Shown in pieces: positions 7,418 to 14,811 of a DNA stretch of 21,580 bases. A model generated the notes under the pieces. The model ran no database searches and was not told the origin of the DNA. It saw only the letters and a list, made by a program, of their open reading frames with translations. Positions within the stretch are counted from its first letter, which is position 1. Each line of letters starts with the position of its first letter. Source of the DNA: an uncultured Clostridia bacterium (GTDB lineage: Bacteria; Bacillota; Clostridia; TANB77; CAG-508). Where the stretch lies: contig CANQFW010000018.1 of the NCBI GenBank assembly GCA_947599995.1, forward strand, positions 1 to 21,580. The letters run 5' to 3'. Position numbers and translations under genes: made by a program.

Positions 7418-8308
7418 TTATTTATTTCTATCTTTAATATATATTGCTAAAAGTTTTAAAAATTCCGCTCTGCTTCCAAATTCTTCTGTTATATCTACTG
7501 CCTCTGCAGTTATTTTTTCTAAAATTTGTTTTGAAGCTTCTAAACCGTATTCAGATACATATGTACATTTTTTATGTTTTTCATCATTACCTACGGGTTT
7601 TCCCATAATTTCTTCATTACCCTCGACAGATAAAATATCATCTTTAATTTGAAATGCAAGCCCTATTTTTTCGGCATATGTTGTTAATTTTTTTAAATCA
7701 CTATCAGATGCATCGGCTAAAATAGCTCCCATTCTCACACATAGCTTTAAAAGTTCTCCTGTTTTATTTTTATGTATATATTCTAAATAATCTTTAGATA
7801 TTTGCTTTCCTTCATACTCTGTGTCTACATATTCACCTGCTATCATTCTGTCTACTGCATTTGAGAATTCTTTAAATACTTTTATTTTTTTGTTTAGTTC
7901 TTTTATTTCTTTTGTTTTTGATAAATCTTCACTAAGTACCATATAGCTATTATTTAAAAGCGCATCCCCTGCTAAAATTGCAGTGGCTTCATTAAATTTT
8001 TTATGATTTGTAGGCTTTCCATGTCTAAAGTCATCGTTATCTATTCCTGGCAAATCATCATGTATTAAAGAAAAGTTGTGAATCATTTCTATTGAAACTG
8101 CGTATGGAAAGCATTTTTCAAAGTCTTCTTTAAAAAGCTTATAAGAAGCTATTACAAGAATTGGTCTTAGCCTTTTTCCTCCCGCCATTAAGCTGTATTC
8201 CATTGATTCATTTAAGACTTTTTCTGGTACTAAATCTTTTCTTACGTATTTTTCAAGTTCTTTTTCTACCTGTTTTTGATATTTTTTTAGTTCTTCTTTA
8301 AACTCCAT
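7418..8308 (-). CDS. ispA: farnesyl diphosphate synthase (trans-polyprenyl synthase)
   Basis: It condenses dimethylallyl or geranyl diphosphate with isopentenyl diphosphate. The substrate-binding GGKRLRP is at 43-49. The first Asp-rich motif is D84-D85-LPGI-D90, the bacterial form with a longer gap than DDxxD. The second lies in FQIKDDILS. A length of 296 and the downstream uppS favour the C15 product, though close relatives make longer chains. The ATG is directly after a TAA, and AAAGGA lies about 12 bases upstream. A 115-bp AT-rich gap separates it from frr; it holds no convincing gene. Confidence 0.93.
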   Translation of the reverse strand: MEFKEELKKYQKQVEKELEKYVRKDLVPEKVLNESMEYSLMAGGKRLRPILVIASYKLFKEDFEKCFPYAVSIEMIHNFSLIHDDLPGIDNDDFRHGKPTNHKKFNEATAILAGDALLNNSYMVLSEDLSKTKEIKELNKKIKVFKEFSNAVDRMIAGEYVDTEYEGKQISKDYLEYIHKNKTGELLKLCVRMGAILADASDSDLKKLTTYAEKIGLAFQIKDDILSVEGNEEIMGKPVGNDEKHKKCTYVSEYGLEASKQILEKITAEAVDITEEFGSRAEFLKLLAIYIKDRNK

Positions 8309-8423
8309 TTAAATGACTTTTCCTTTCAGTTTATATTTTTTAATTCCATAAATTTTCTTTTTAATAGATTTTATAGAATCCATATAAATAAAACGTTAAT
8401 ATTTATAGGTAATTAAATTCACA

Positions 8424-8972
8424 TTATATAGACATAATTTCCTTTTCCTTACCATCAATCATTTTGTCGATTTCTTCAGTATTCTTATCTGTTATTTTTT
8501 GAATTTCATCTTCTGCTTGTTTTAATTCATCTTCAGTAATTTCTCCTTGTTTTTGCATAGCCTTAATTTTATCTATTGCTTCTCTTCTTGAATTTCTTAC
8601 TGCAACTTTAGATTCTTCTGCATATTTTTTTATCTCTTTAACCAATTCTTTTCTTCTTTCCTCAGTTAATTCTGGGAAAGCAAGACGAATTACCTTTCCA
8701 TCATTATTTGGGTTAATTCCTATTTCTGATGCTAGTATTGCTTTTTCTATATCTTTTAATATTGATGTATCCCATGGTTGAATTACTATTATTCTAGCTT
8801 CTGGAACTGATACACCAGCTACTTGATTTATTGGTGTTGGTGTTCCATAATAGTTTATTTTTACTTTATTTAATATTGCAGGATTTGCTCTTCCTGCTCT
8901 TACCTCTGAAAGTCTTGTATTTAAACTTTCTAATGTTTTTGACATTTTTTCCTTAATTTCTGAATAGTCCAT
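8424..8972 (-). CDS. frr: ribosome recycling factor
   Basis: RRF splits post-termination ribosomes together with EF-G. The 182-residue length and the conserved parts are standard: LSEVRAGRANPAILNKVKI near the start of the three-helix bundle, YYGTPTPINQVAGVSVPEAR in the small domain, IRLAFPELTEERRKELVKEI, and VAVRNSRREAIDKIK in the last third. The ATG follows an AGGAAGAGG ribosome binding site. It lies 23 bp after pyrH, the near-universal pairing in Firmicutes, and continues the same transcript. Confidence 0.97.
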   Translation of the reverse strand: MDYSEIKEKMSKTLESLNTRLSEVRAGRANPAILNKVKINYYGTPTPINQVAGVSVPEARIIVIQPWDTSILKDIEKAILASEIGINPNNDGKVIRLAFPELTEERRKELVKEIKKYAEESKVAVRNSRREAIDKIKAMQKQGEITEDELKQAEDEIQKITDKNTEEIDKMIDGKEKEIMSI

Positions 8973-8995
8973 TTTTTAACCTCTTCCTTTCCTTA

Positions 8996-9706
8996 CTATT
9001 TTACTATAGTGCCTATTTTTTCTCCTTTTACAGCACGTACTATATTTTCTGGATCTGCAATTCCAAATACAATAAGTGGTATATTATTATCTTTGCATAA
9101 TGCTGTGGCTGTAGAGTCCATAACTTTTAAATCTTTTTGTAATACCTCTGCATATGTAATTTCATCATATTTTATAGCATTAGGGTCTAGCTTTGGATCT
9201 GCTGAATATACTCCATCAATTGCTTTTCCTAAAAGAATAGCATCTGCTTCTATTTCTGCTGCTCTTAAAGCTGCTCCCGTATCTGTTGTAAAGAATGGGT
9301 TTCCTGTACCACATGCAAATATTACTACTCTATTTCTTCCTAAATGTTTTATTGCTTTTCTTTTTATAAATGGTTCTGCAATTTCTCTCATTTCAATTGC
9401 TGTTTGAACTCTTGTGTAAATTCCTCTTGCTTCAATTGCATCTTGAAGTGCTAGTGCATTCATTGCTGTTGCTAGCATTCCCATGTAGTCTGCAGTTGTC
9501 TTTTCCATTTGCTCGCCGTTTCTTCGTCCTCTCCAGAAGTTTCCTCCGCCTACTACTATTGCTATTTCAACTCCCATTTCTACTACTTCTTTTACTTTAT
9601 CACAAATTGCTCCTACTACTTTTATATTTATTCCTGTTTTGTCATCTCCTGCTAATGCTTCTCCACTTAATTTTAATAAAACTCTTTTATATTTAGCCAC
9701 CGACAT
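8996..9706 (-). CDS. pyrH: UMP kinase
   Basis: Bacterial UMP kinase, an amino-acid-kinase fold enzyme that makes UDP from UMP and ATP and is unrelated to eukaryotic UMP/CMP kinases. The opening KRVLLKLSGEALAGD, the GGGNFWRGR nucleotide loop, DYMGMLATAMNALALQD, and GTGNPFFTTDTGAALRA are all canonical. At 236 residues it is full length. It is the first gene of the long leftward run. rpsB and tsf, which often precede it, are not here. An AAAGGAA lies ten bases before the ATG and a good promoter lies within 80 bp upstream. Confidence 0.97.
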   Translation of the reverse strand: MSVAKYKRVLLKLSGEALAGDDKTGINIKVVGAICDKVKEVVEMGVEIAIVVGGGNFWRGRRNGEQMEKTTADYMGMLATAMNALALQDAIEARGIYTRVQTAIEMREIAEPFIKRKAIKHLGRNRVVIFACGTGNPFFTTDTGAALRAAEIEADAILLGKAIDGVYSADPKLDPNAIKYDEITYAEVLQKDLKVMDSTATALCKDNNIPLIVFGIADPENIVRAVKGEKIGTIVK

Positions 9707-9756
9707 TTTTTTATCATTCCTTTCTTAAATATATCTGTTTAATGCTATTTTTGCTT

Positions 9757-9785
9757 ATTTTACCATAGATTAAAAAAAATCACAA
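9757..9785 (-). promoter_or_regulatory. sigma-A-type promoter of the pyrH-recO gene run
   Basis: Minus strand: TTGTGA (9785-9780), a 17-bp spacer, and TAAAAT (9762-9757), with TGG directly ahead giving an extended -10. The predicted start is about 45 bp upstream of the pyrH ATG. The -35 lies inside the stem of the preceding guaB terminator. Confidence 0.6.
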
Positions 9786-9814
9786 TAGTTAATTTAAAAC
9801 TATTGTGATTTTTT
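9774..9814 (-). terminator. intrinsic terminator of guaB
   Basis: A 17-bp perfect stem with a 7-nt loop (arms 9774-9790 and 9798-9814) lies 10 bp after the guaB stop. On the minus strand the stem runs into eight consecutive T residues. The stem is AT-rich but long. It separates guaB from the pyrH promoter. Confidence 0.85.
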
Positions 9815-9824
9815 GTTATAAACA

Positions 9825-11336
9825 TTATGCATTATTATTTTGAATTTCTTTAAGCATGACATCATGAGCACTACCTTCTTTAATACTAATATTAGATACA
9901 AGTGTAAGTCTAGCTTTCTCATGAAATTCCGGAATACTTATAGAACCACAGTTACACATAGTAGACTTTATCTTACTTATTGTAACAGATATGTTATCTT
10001 TTAAAGAACCAGCATAAGGAATATAAGAGTCAACTCCTTCTTCGAAGCTTAATTTATTTTTACCAACTTCTCCTAAATCATATCTTTGCCAATTTCTTGC
10101 TCTGTTTGAACCTTCTCCCCAGTATTCTTTTACAAAATTTCCACCTACTTTTACTATTCTTGTTGGACTTTCATCAAATCGTGCAAAATATCTTCCCATC
10201 ATTACAAAATCTGCTCCCATAGCTAAAGATAATGTTATATGATAGTCATGAACTATTCCACCATCTGAACAAATTGGAATATAAACTCCTGTTCTTTCAA
10301 AATATTCATTTCTAGCTTCTACAACATCTATTAATGCACTTGCTTGTCCACGTCCAATTCCTTTCTGCTCACGAGTAATGCAGATTGATCCTCCACCTAC
10401 TCCAACTTTTATGAAATCTGCTCCTGCATCTGCTAAATAATAGAATCCTTCCTTATCTACTACATTTCCAGCTCCAATTTTTACGTCATCACCATAATGT
10501 TGTCTTACCCAATCTATTGTATTTTTTTGCCATACTGAGTATCCATCTGATGAATCCATACAAATCATGTCTACCCCTGCTTCTACCAATGCTGGAATTC
10601 TTTCTTCGTAATCTCTTGTATTTATTCCTGCTCCTACAATATATCTCTTATTTTCATCTAATAATGAGTATGGATTATTTTTTCTTTCTTCATAGTCTTT
10701 TCTAAATACTAAATATTTTAAATTATCTTGTTCATCTAGTATAGGCAAACAACTTATTTTATTTTCCCAAATAATATCATTTGCTTCAACAAGACTTATT
10801 CCTTTTTTAGCACAAACTATTTTTTCTCTTGGTGTCATAAAGTTATCTATTGGTTCATCTAAATTTGCTCTTGAAATTCTGTAATCCTTATCTGTAACTA
10901 ACCCTATAAACTTTCCATTTGCTGTTCCATCTTCTGTTATTGTAACAGTAGAATGTCCTGTTTTCTTAACCAATTCTATTACATCTCTTAAAGGTGTTCC
11001 ACTTTTTACATTTGAATCACTATATATAAATCCTGCCTTGTGTTTTTTTACTCTTTTTACCATAGCAGCTTGAGATTCTATTGATTGTGACCCATATATA
11101 AATGAGCATCCTCCTTCTCTTGCTAATGCAATTGCCATTTCTTCTCCTGAAACAGCTTGCATTATTGCAGATACAAATGGAATATTTGCATGGTATTTTG
11201 GTTCTTCTCCTTTCTTAAATTTTACAAGTGGAGTCTTTAAATCCACATTACTTGGTATACACCTTTCATCTGTTAAATTTGGTATTAATAAAAATTCATT
11301 GAATGTTCTTGATACATCTTTTAATATGTTTGCCAT
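9825..11336 (-). CDS. guaB: inosine-5'-monophosphate dehydrogenase, Tritrichomonas-like type
   Basis: It oxidises IMP to XMP with NAD, the first committed step to GMP. The 503-residue protein has a TIM barrel interrupted by a CBS pair (about 105-220). The catalytic loop is GGGSICITRE with C319, the substrate Asp is D261, and the mobile flap carries R418-Y419 in NWQRYDLG. These numbers equal those I recall for Tritrichomonas foetus IMPDH, also 503 residues, and long stretches look almost the same (LVKFKKGEE, SFIYGSQSIESQAAMV, IGRGQASALIDVV). This is a distinct branch from the roughly 485-residue GuaB of most bacteria. AAGGAGG precedes the ATG. The gene lies 60 bp downstream of a surface-protein gene with no terminator between. 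Confidence 0.96.
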   Translation of the reverse strand: MANILKDVSRTFNEFLLIPNLTDERCIPSNVDLKTPLVKFKKGEEPKYHANIPFVSAIMQAVSGEEMAIALAREGGCSFIYGSQSIESQAAMVKRVKKHKAGFIYSDSNVKSGTPLRDVIELVKKTGHSTVTITEDGTANGKFIGLVTDKDYRISRANLDEPIDNFMTPREKIVCAKKGISLVEANDIIWENKISCLPILDEQDNLKYLVFRKDYEERKNNPYSLLDENKRYIVGAGINTRDYEERIPALVEAGVDMICMDSSDGYSVWQKNTIDWVRQHYGDDVKIGAGNVVDKEGFYYLADAGADFIKVGVGGGSICITREQKGIGRGQASALIDVVEARNEYFERTGVYIPICSDGGIVHDYHITLSLAMGADFVMMGRYFARFDESPTRIVKVGGNFVKEYWGEGSNRARNWQRYDLGEVGKNKLSFEEGVDSYIPYAGSLKDNISVTISKIKSTMCNCGSISIPEFHEKARLTLVSNISIKEGSAHDVMLKEIQNNNA

Positions 11337-11396
11337 TTTTCCTCCTTTTATATTTTTATATATTTTTTTATTTATTTAATAAACTATAATTAAAAA

Positions 11397-13802
11397 TTAA
11401 ATTGTAGTTTTCTCAATTCTAAAACTCTGTGAATGAACGCTACCTCTTGAGTCTCTAGCCCATACATAGTAAGTTGTTCCTGCTTCAAAAGATGCTGTTA
11501 TTGCTACATGTGTGTTACTTGAATTGTATATTGAATTGCTGTTTTGAGTAAATGTATTTGTATCTAATATATTTGGTGATGAAGTTACAGTATTTACACT
11601 TAGTTCATTCGTATTACTTATTTGGTTATCTGTTGTATTATTAATATTTGTTGTTCCTCCTTGATTAGTGCTTTGTCTTAATTCTACATAGTTCGAAGGC
11701 TGAGTATTTTCTGTGGTAATTTGCCATGCTACAATATCAACTGTATTTTTTAGTATAATCTGAACATCTTGATTTGTATTATTATTCCAGTTAGTTGATG
11801 GTATAATAGATTGTATTATATTTCCTTCATTAATTATTGCTTGTGCTTTAACTTCAAAAAAGTCTACTAAAATTTCTTTTTGAGATACATTTCCAACATT
11901 ATCTTTGCAATAAATAGTGTATCTGCCATTTTCTTTAACAGTAAGGTTGTTATTTTCCTTTCCCCAGCTTGAATTATCCCAACTATATGGAGCTTCTGCA
12001 AGTCCTGATTCATCATCCTTCGCTTCCACATTTATAGTGACATACCCTTCTGAATTTAATTTATCTTTATTTATTGTATAATTAATATTTGGAGCAGTAC
12101 TATCTACCTTGTTAACTTCTATTTGTTTATATGAGATATTATTAGCACTATCTTTTACCCATATGAAATATTTACCATTACTATTTATTTCGTATTCTGT
12201 TTCCAAAGATGGTGTCAAATCCTCTATATTTTTCCATTCATTAGGTTCTTGCTCTGAATTTGTCACTTGCCATCCTAAAATTCTTATATTATCTTTTGCA
12301 GATATTTTTATATTTTTGCTTTTTTCCCACTGCTCATTATCAACCACAATGTCTTGCATCTCTGGAGATAATTTATCGATATCTGAGATTTGTATATTAT
12401 TAAATTTTGGAACTCCATATCCAAATACTTCGTCTTTTCCGCTAGCTCCAAGGTCTTGGCAATATTTTATAAGTTCGTTATACACATCTGTAATTTTAAA
12501 GTCATTATTGTATGTTTTAAGCAAAGCGATCTCTGCTGCTATACTAGCATTAGAATACTGTACTCCTGACCATCTTGATACAGATGAAGCTTCAGTAAAT
12601 ATTTCTTTTATATCTGTACTTGAAGCTGAAAAATCAATATATGTTCCAGTTCCTGAATATGTTGCAGGTTCAAAATTTTTATTTACAGATGCTGTTGCAA
12701 TTGTAGTCTGATGATTTGCAGGATATACACTATTTCCCTTAACTGTTACTGCACAAAATGGCTTGTCCTCTTTGTATGCATTTTTTAAAGACACATCTAT
12801 AGCTTCATTTTGCTTATTGACAATTTCGTAACAAATTACATCCGAAAATTTAGTAGCATACTCTATTCCATTTATAATTGCCACTGTTGATGTATAACCT
12901 TGATCATTTACAATTTTTATTGGAAGTAATTTAACATTATTTGTTGTTGAATCTACAATAACCTCTGCAATTCTGCTTCCTTGTGATATAGTTTCCGAAG
13001 CGTCTTTAGTGTTATCCATAAAATTATAATATCTGTCCGATATTCTACCACTAAAAAAACTATTTTCAATACATGCTCCATATCCTACTGTAGATACTAT
13101 AACTTCACTTGGGTTTCCATTTTCATTAATAATTTTTTTAAAATTTTCTAATCCTAAATCCACAACCCCACGCGTATTTGTACCTTCTGGCAAATCTTCA
13201 TGAACTTCTCCATACATAGTTTGAGATTCATCACTAATTTGTTCTGCATGTGTTACTTCATCTTTTATAACTTTTACACCATTTTGTTCAGAAAAATATT
13301 CTGCAGCTGCTTGCGCTCTTTTTTGTGTATCATATTCTAAAACATATAAACCACTTGGCATTTGTTTTACTGATTTAGCTTCAAATGATTTATCTTTTTC
13401 AATTTTATCATTTGATATAAGTATTATTCTTTTGGTCTGATAATCATTTTTTATGTAAATTATATTATTTTCTTGTTTATAAATTTCAAATGTTGAACCA
13501 GCAAAAAACTCCCTTAGATTTTCTTTTGAACTTAAAATATTCTGTTCTTCTTGCTCAGAAATTCCAAATTCTTCTTTAAGAGTAGTATCTGTTCCATCTC
13601 TTTTTGCCTTCTTAACATCAAGGTTAATTGCAATACTCTCAAAATAATTTTTACATGTTAATTTGTCATCATAAGAAATGTTTTCATTTAATGGCGTCGT
13701 CGTTTTTTTCCATATTATTACAGCTACAATAGTTACTACTATTAATATAATTAAAGCAATAATAAGAACTATATTTATCTTTTTTTCAAATAATTTCTTC
13801 AT
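11397..13802 (-). CDS. membrane-anchored subtilisin-fold pseudoprotease with Ig-like repeats
   Basis: An 801-residue surface protein. A single N-terminal helix (about 9-31) anchors it. Residues 150-180 resemble an I9 propeptide. Residues 210-465 align by eye with subtilisin from the first strand to the last helix: IVSTVG (235-240) for the VLDTG strand, ISQGSRIAE (272-280) for GHGTHVAG, KIVNDQG with INGIEYAT (310-317), VKGN (354-357) for the oxyanion Asn, YPA (360-362), and SNASIAAE (417-424) for GTSMAAP. The triad Asp is replaced by T238 and His by Q274, while S420 and N357 stay, so it is probably inactive. Three Ig-like repeats follow (about 495-565, 570-648, 675-797); the last has a 55-residue Asn/Thr/Ser-rich insert. 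The function is unknown; peptide binding or a scaffold is possible. Confidence 0.75.
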   Translation of the reverse strand: MKKLFEKKINIVLIIALIILIVVTIVAVIIWKKTTTPLNENISYDDKLTCKNYFESIAINLDVKKAKRDGTDTTLKEEFGISEQEEQNILSSKENLREFFAGSTFEIYKQENNIIYIKNDYQTKRIILISNDKIEKDKSFEAKSVKQMPSGLYVLEYDTQKRAQAAAEYFSEQNGVKVIKDEVTHAEQISDESQTMYGEVHEDLPEGTNTRGVVDLGLENFKKIINENGNPSEVIVSTVGYGACIENSFFSGRISDRYYNFMDNTKDASETISQGSRIAEVIVDSTTNNVKLLPIKIVNDQGYTSTVAIINGIEYATKFSDVICYEIVNKQNEAIDVSLKNAYKEDKPFCAVTVKGNSVYPANHQTTIATASVNKNFEPATYSGTGTYIDFSASSTDIKEIFTEASSVSRWSGVQYSNASIAAEIALLKTYNNDFKITDVYNELIKYCQDLGASGKDEVFGYGVPKFNNIQISDIDKLSPEMQDIVVDNEQWEKSKNIKISAKDNIRILGWQVTNSEQEPNEWKNIEDLTPSLETEYEINSNGKYFIWVKDSANNISYKQIEVNKVDSTAPNINYTINKDKLNSEGYVTINVEAKDDESGLAEAPYSWDNSSWGKENNNLTVKENGRYTIYCKDNVGNVSQKEILVDFFEVKAQAIINEGNIIQSIIPSTNWNNNTNQDVQIILKNTVDIVAWQITTENTQPSNYVELRQSTNQGGTTNINNTTDNQISNTNELSVNTVTSSPNILDTNTFTQNSNSIYNSSNTHVAITASFEAGTTYYVWARDSRGSVHSQSFRIEKTTI

Positions 13803-13848
13803 TTTTTAATCTCATTCCTTTCTAAAGCACAAATCGGGTTGGAAAAGA

Positions 13849-13877
13849 ATTATATCAAATTACTTGACAACCCACAA
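13849..13877 (-). promoter_or_regulatory. promoter of the pseudoprotease gene
   Basis: Minus strand: TTGTGG (13877-13872), a 17-bp spacer and a perfect TATAAT (13854-13849). The ATG is about 46 bp downstream with an AAAGGAA between. It overlaps the rightward promoter over 13864-13877. Confidence 0.6.
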
Positions 13878-13892
13878 ATTATCCCTTATAAT
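13864..13892 (+). promoter_or_regulatory. consensus sigma-A promoter of the M23 peptidase gene
   Basis: A perfect TTGACA (13864-13869), a 17-bp spacer, and a perfect TATAAT (13887-13892). The predicted start is near 13899, about 30 bp before the coding region. This is the strongest promoter sequence in the window. Confidence 0.85.
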
Positions 13893-13930
13893 AAACAGTA
13901 TTTTCGGGGCATAATAATTAATTCAAAGAG

Positions 13931-14527
13931 GTGTTTCATATAAAAGAATTCAATAAATTTTTCATTTTTATGATTTTACTCACATTATTTATATGCATAT
14001 TTTTTATTCCAACAAAATCCCCAAAAAATCCCAATGTACAAATAGTAGAATTTGAAGATACCGATTCTCTGCTTTGGCCAGCACCTAACTATTACAAAAT
14101 TAACTCTTATTTTGGAAAAAGAACAGCTCCTACAGGTGGTGCATCGACCTACCACAAAGGTGTCGATATTGGAGCTCCTGAAGGAAGTTCTTTTATAGCT
14201 GTAACTGATGGTACGATTACATTTGCGGACTTCTTGGGAGGTGGTGGATACACCATCACAATAACTGATTCTAATAAAGACAATGGTGAAATTAAATATT
14301 CTTATTGTCATTGCAATCCTAACTTTATAGTAAATGTTGGAGACACTGTAGTAAAAGGTCAAATAATAGGTAATGTGGGACCAAAATATGTATATGGAGT
14401 ATTGGGCAATAAGTATAAAGATTCTTCTGGCAAACCTACAAATGGAGCTACAACAGGACCACATTTACACTTTGGAATGCGTATTAATGATTCGTATGTA
14501 AATCCACTTGATTATTTACCATATTAA
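13931..14527 (+). CDS. M23-family peptidoglycan endopeptidase, membrane-anchored
   Basis: A LytM/lysostaphin-type zinc peptidase that cuts peptide bridges in peptidoglycan. One hydrophobic helix (about 9-27) acts as anchor or signal, followed by a short linker and a single M23 domain (about 50-195). Zinc ligands are H75 and D79 in YHKGVDIGAPEG and H180 in GPHLHFG; H127 in YCHC and H178 complete the active site, so it should be active. At 198 residues it has no coiled coil or LysM. The longest frame begins at GTG 13931, but that codon lies inside the AAAGAGGTG ribosome binding site. An in-frame ATA at 13940 has ideal spacing, and the first ATG is at 13970. It is the only rightward intact gene and meets the pilin-like gene tail to tail with 5 bp between. 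Confidence 0.9.
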   Translation: MFHIKEFNKFFIFMILLTLFICIFFIPTKSPKNPNVQIVEFEDTDSLLWPAPNYYKINSYFGKRTAPTGGASTYHKGVDIGAPEGSSFIAVTDGTITFADFLGGGGYTITITDSNKDNGEIKYSYCHCNPNFIVNVGDTVVKGQIIGNVGPKYVYGVLGNKYKDSSGKPTNGATTGPHLHFGMRINDSYVNPLDYLPY

Positions 14528-14532
14528 TTTTT

Positions 14533-14811
14533 TTATGGAATGTCAACATACACATAAGAAGTTGTACTATTTCCAAACTTATCCTTTGCCGTAAAAAATA
14601 TATATTCATCTTCAAACACATTTAATATATATACTCTTTCACCGTCTTGTATTGTATAAGACCCACTATCTTCTGGCATAAAATTATTATTATCTCTACA
14701 TTTTTCTTTAGCATCTTCTAATGTACTTGCTTCTGCATATTTGCACTCCTCTAATGCTTTATCATCATATTTTATTGTAACTTCAACTCCGAGTAGCAAC
14801 TGTTTCTTCAT
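14533..14811 (-). pseudogene. frameshifted C-terminal Ig-like part of the pilin-like protein
   Basis: A 92-codon open frame that overlaps the end of the upstream frame by 29 bases. The useful part begins at GVEVTIKYDDKALEECKYAE and ends SGSYTIQDG ... FFTAKDKFGNSTTSYVYVD, the typical last strands of a bacterial Ig-like repeat, much like those of the 801-residue protein next door. The ATG at 14811 has AAGG directly against it with no spacing, so independent translation is unlikely. Removing one base from ACTCGGAGTT would fuse both frames as TVAT-GVEVTIKYDD, a natural continuation. It is probably the lost C-terminus of the preceding gene, unless a sequencing error or a recoding event explains it. 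Confidence 0.6.

Noticed and set aside
8309..8383. 24-codon Lys-rich frame between frr and ispA ending directly before the ispA ATG
   Set aside because: No Shine-Dalgarno before its ATG, and Lys/Ile-rich peptides arise by chance in such AT-rich sequence. It does not resemble XseB, the gene often found there.
12109..12711. 200-codon plus-strand frame opposite the pseudoprotease gene
   Set aside because: A shadow of the long minus-strand gene, without its own start signal or a recognisable motif.
13985..14464. 159-codon minus-strand frame opposite the M23 gene
   Set aside because: Fully antisense to a gene with intact zinc-site motifs; no ribosome binding site and an improbable Cys/Ser/Arg-rich composition.
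14783..14811. prfB-like programmed frameshift at the CGGAG-TTGA junction
   Set aside because: The purine run touches the shift codon instead of lying a few bases upstream, and no CTT-TGA-like slippery codon is present. A mutation or an error explains it more simply.
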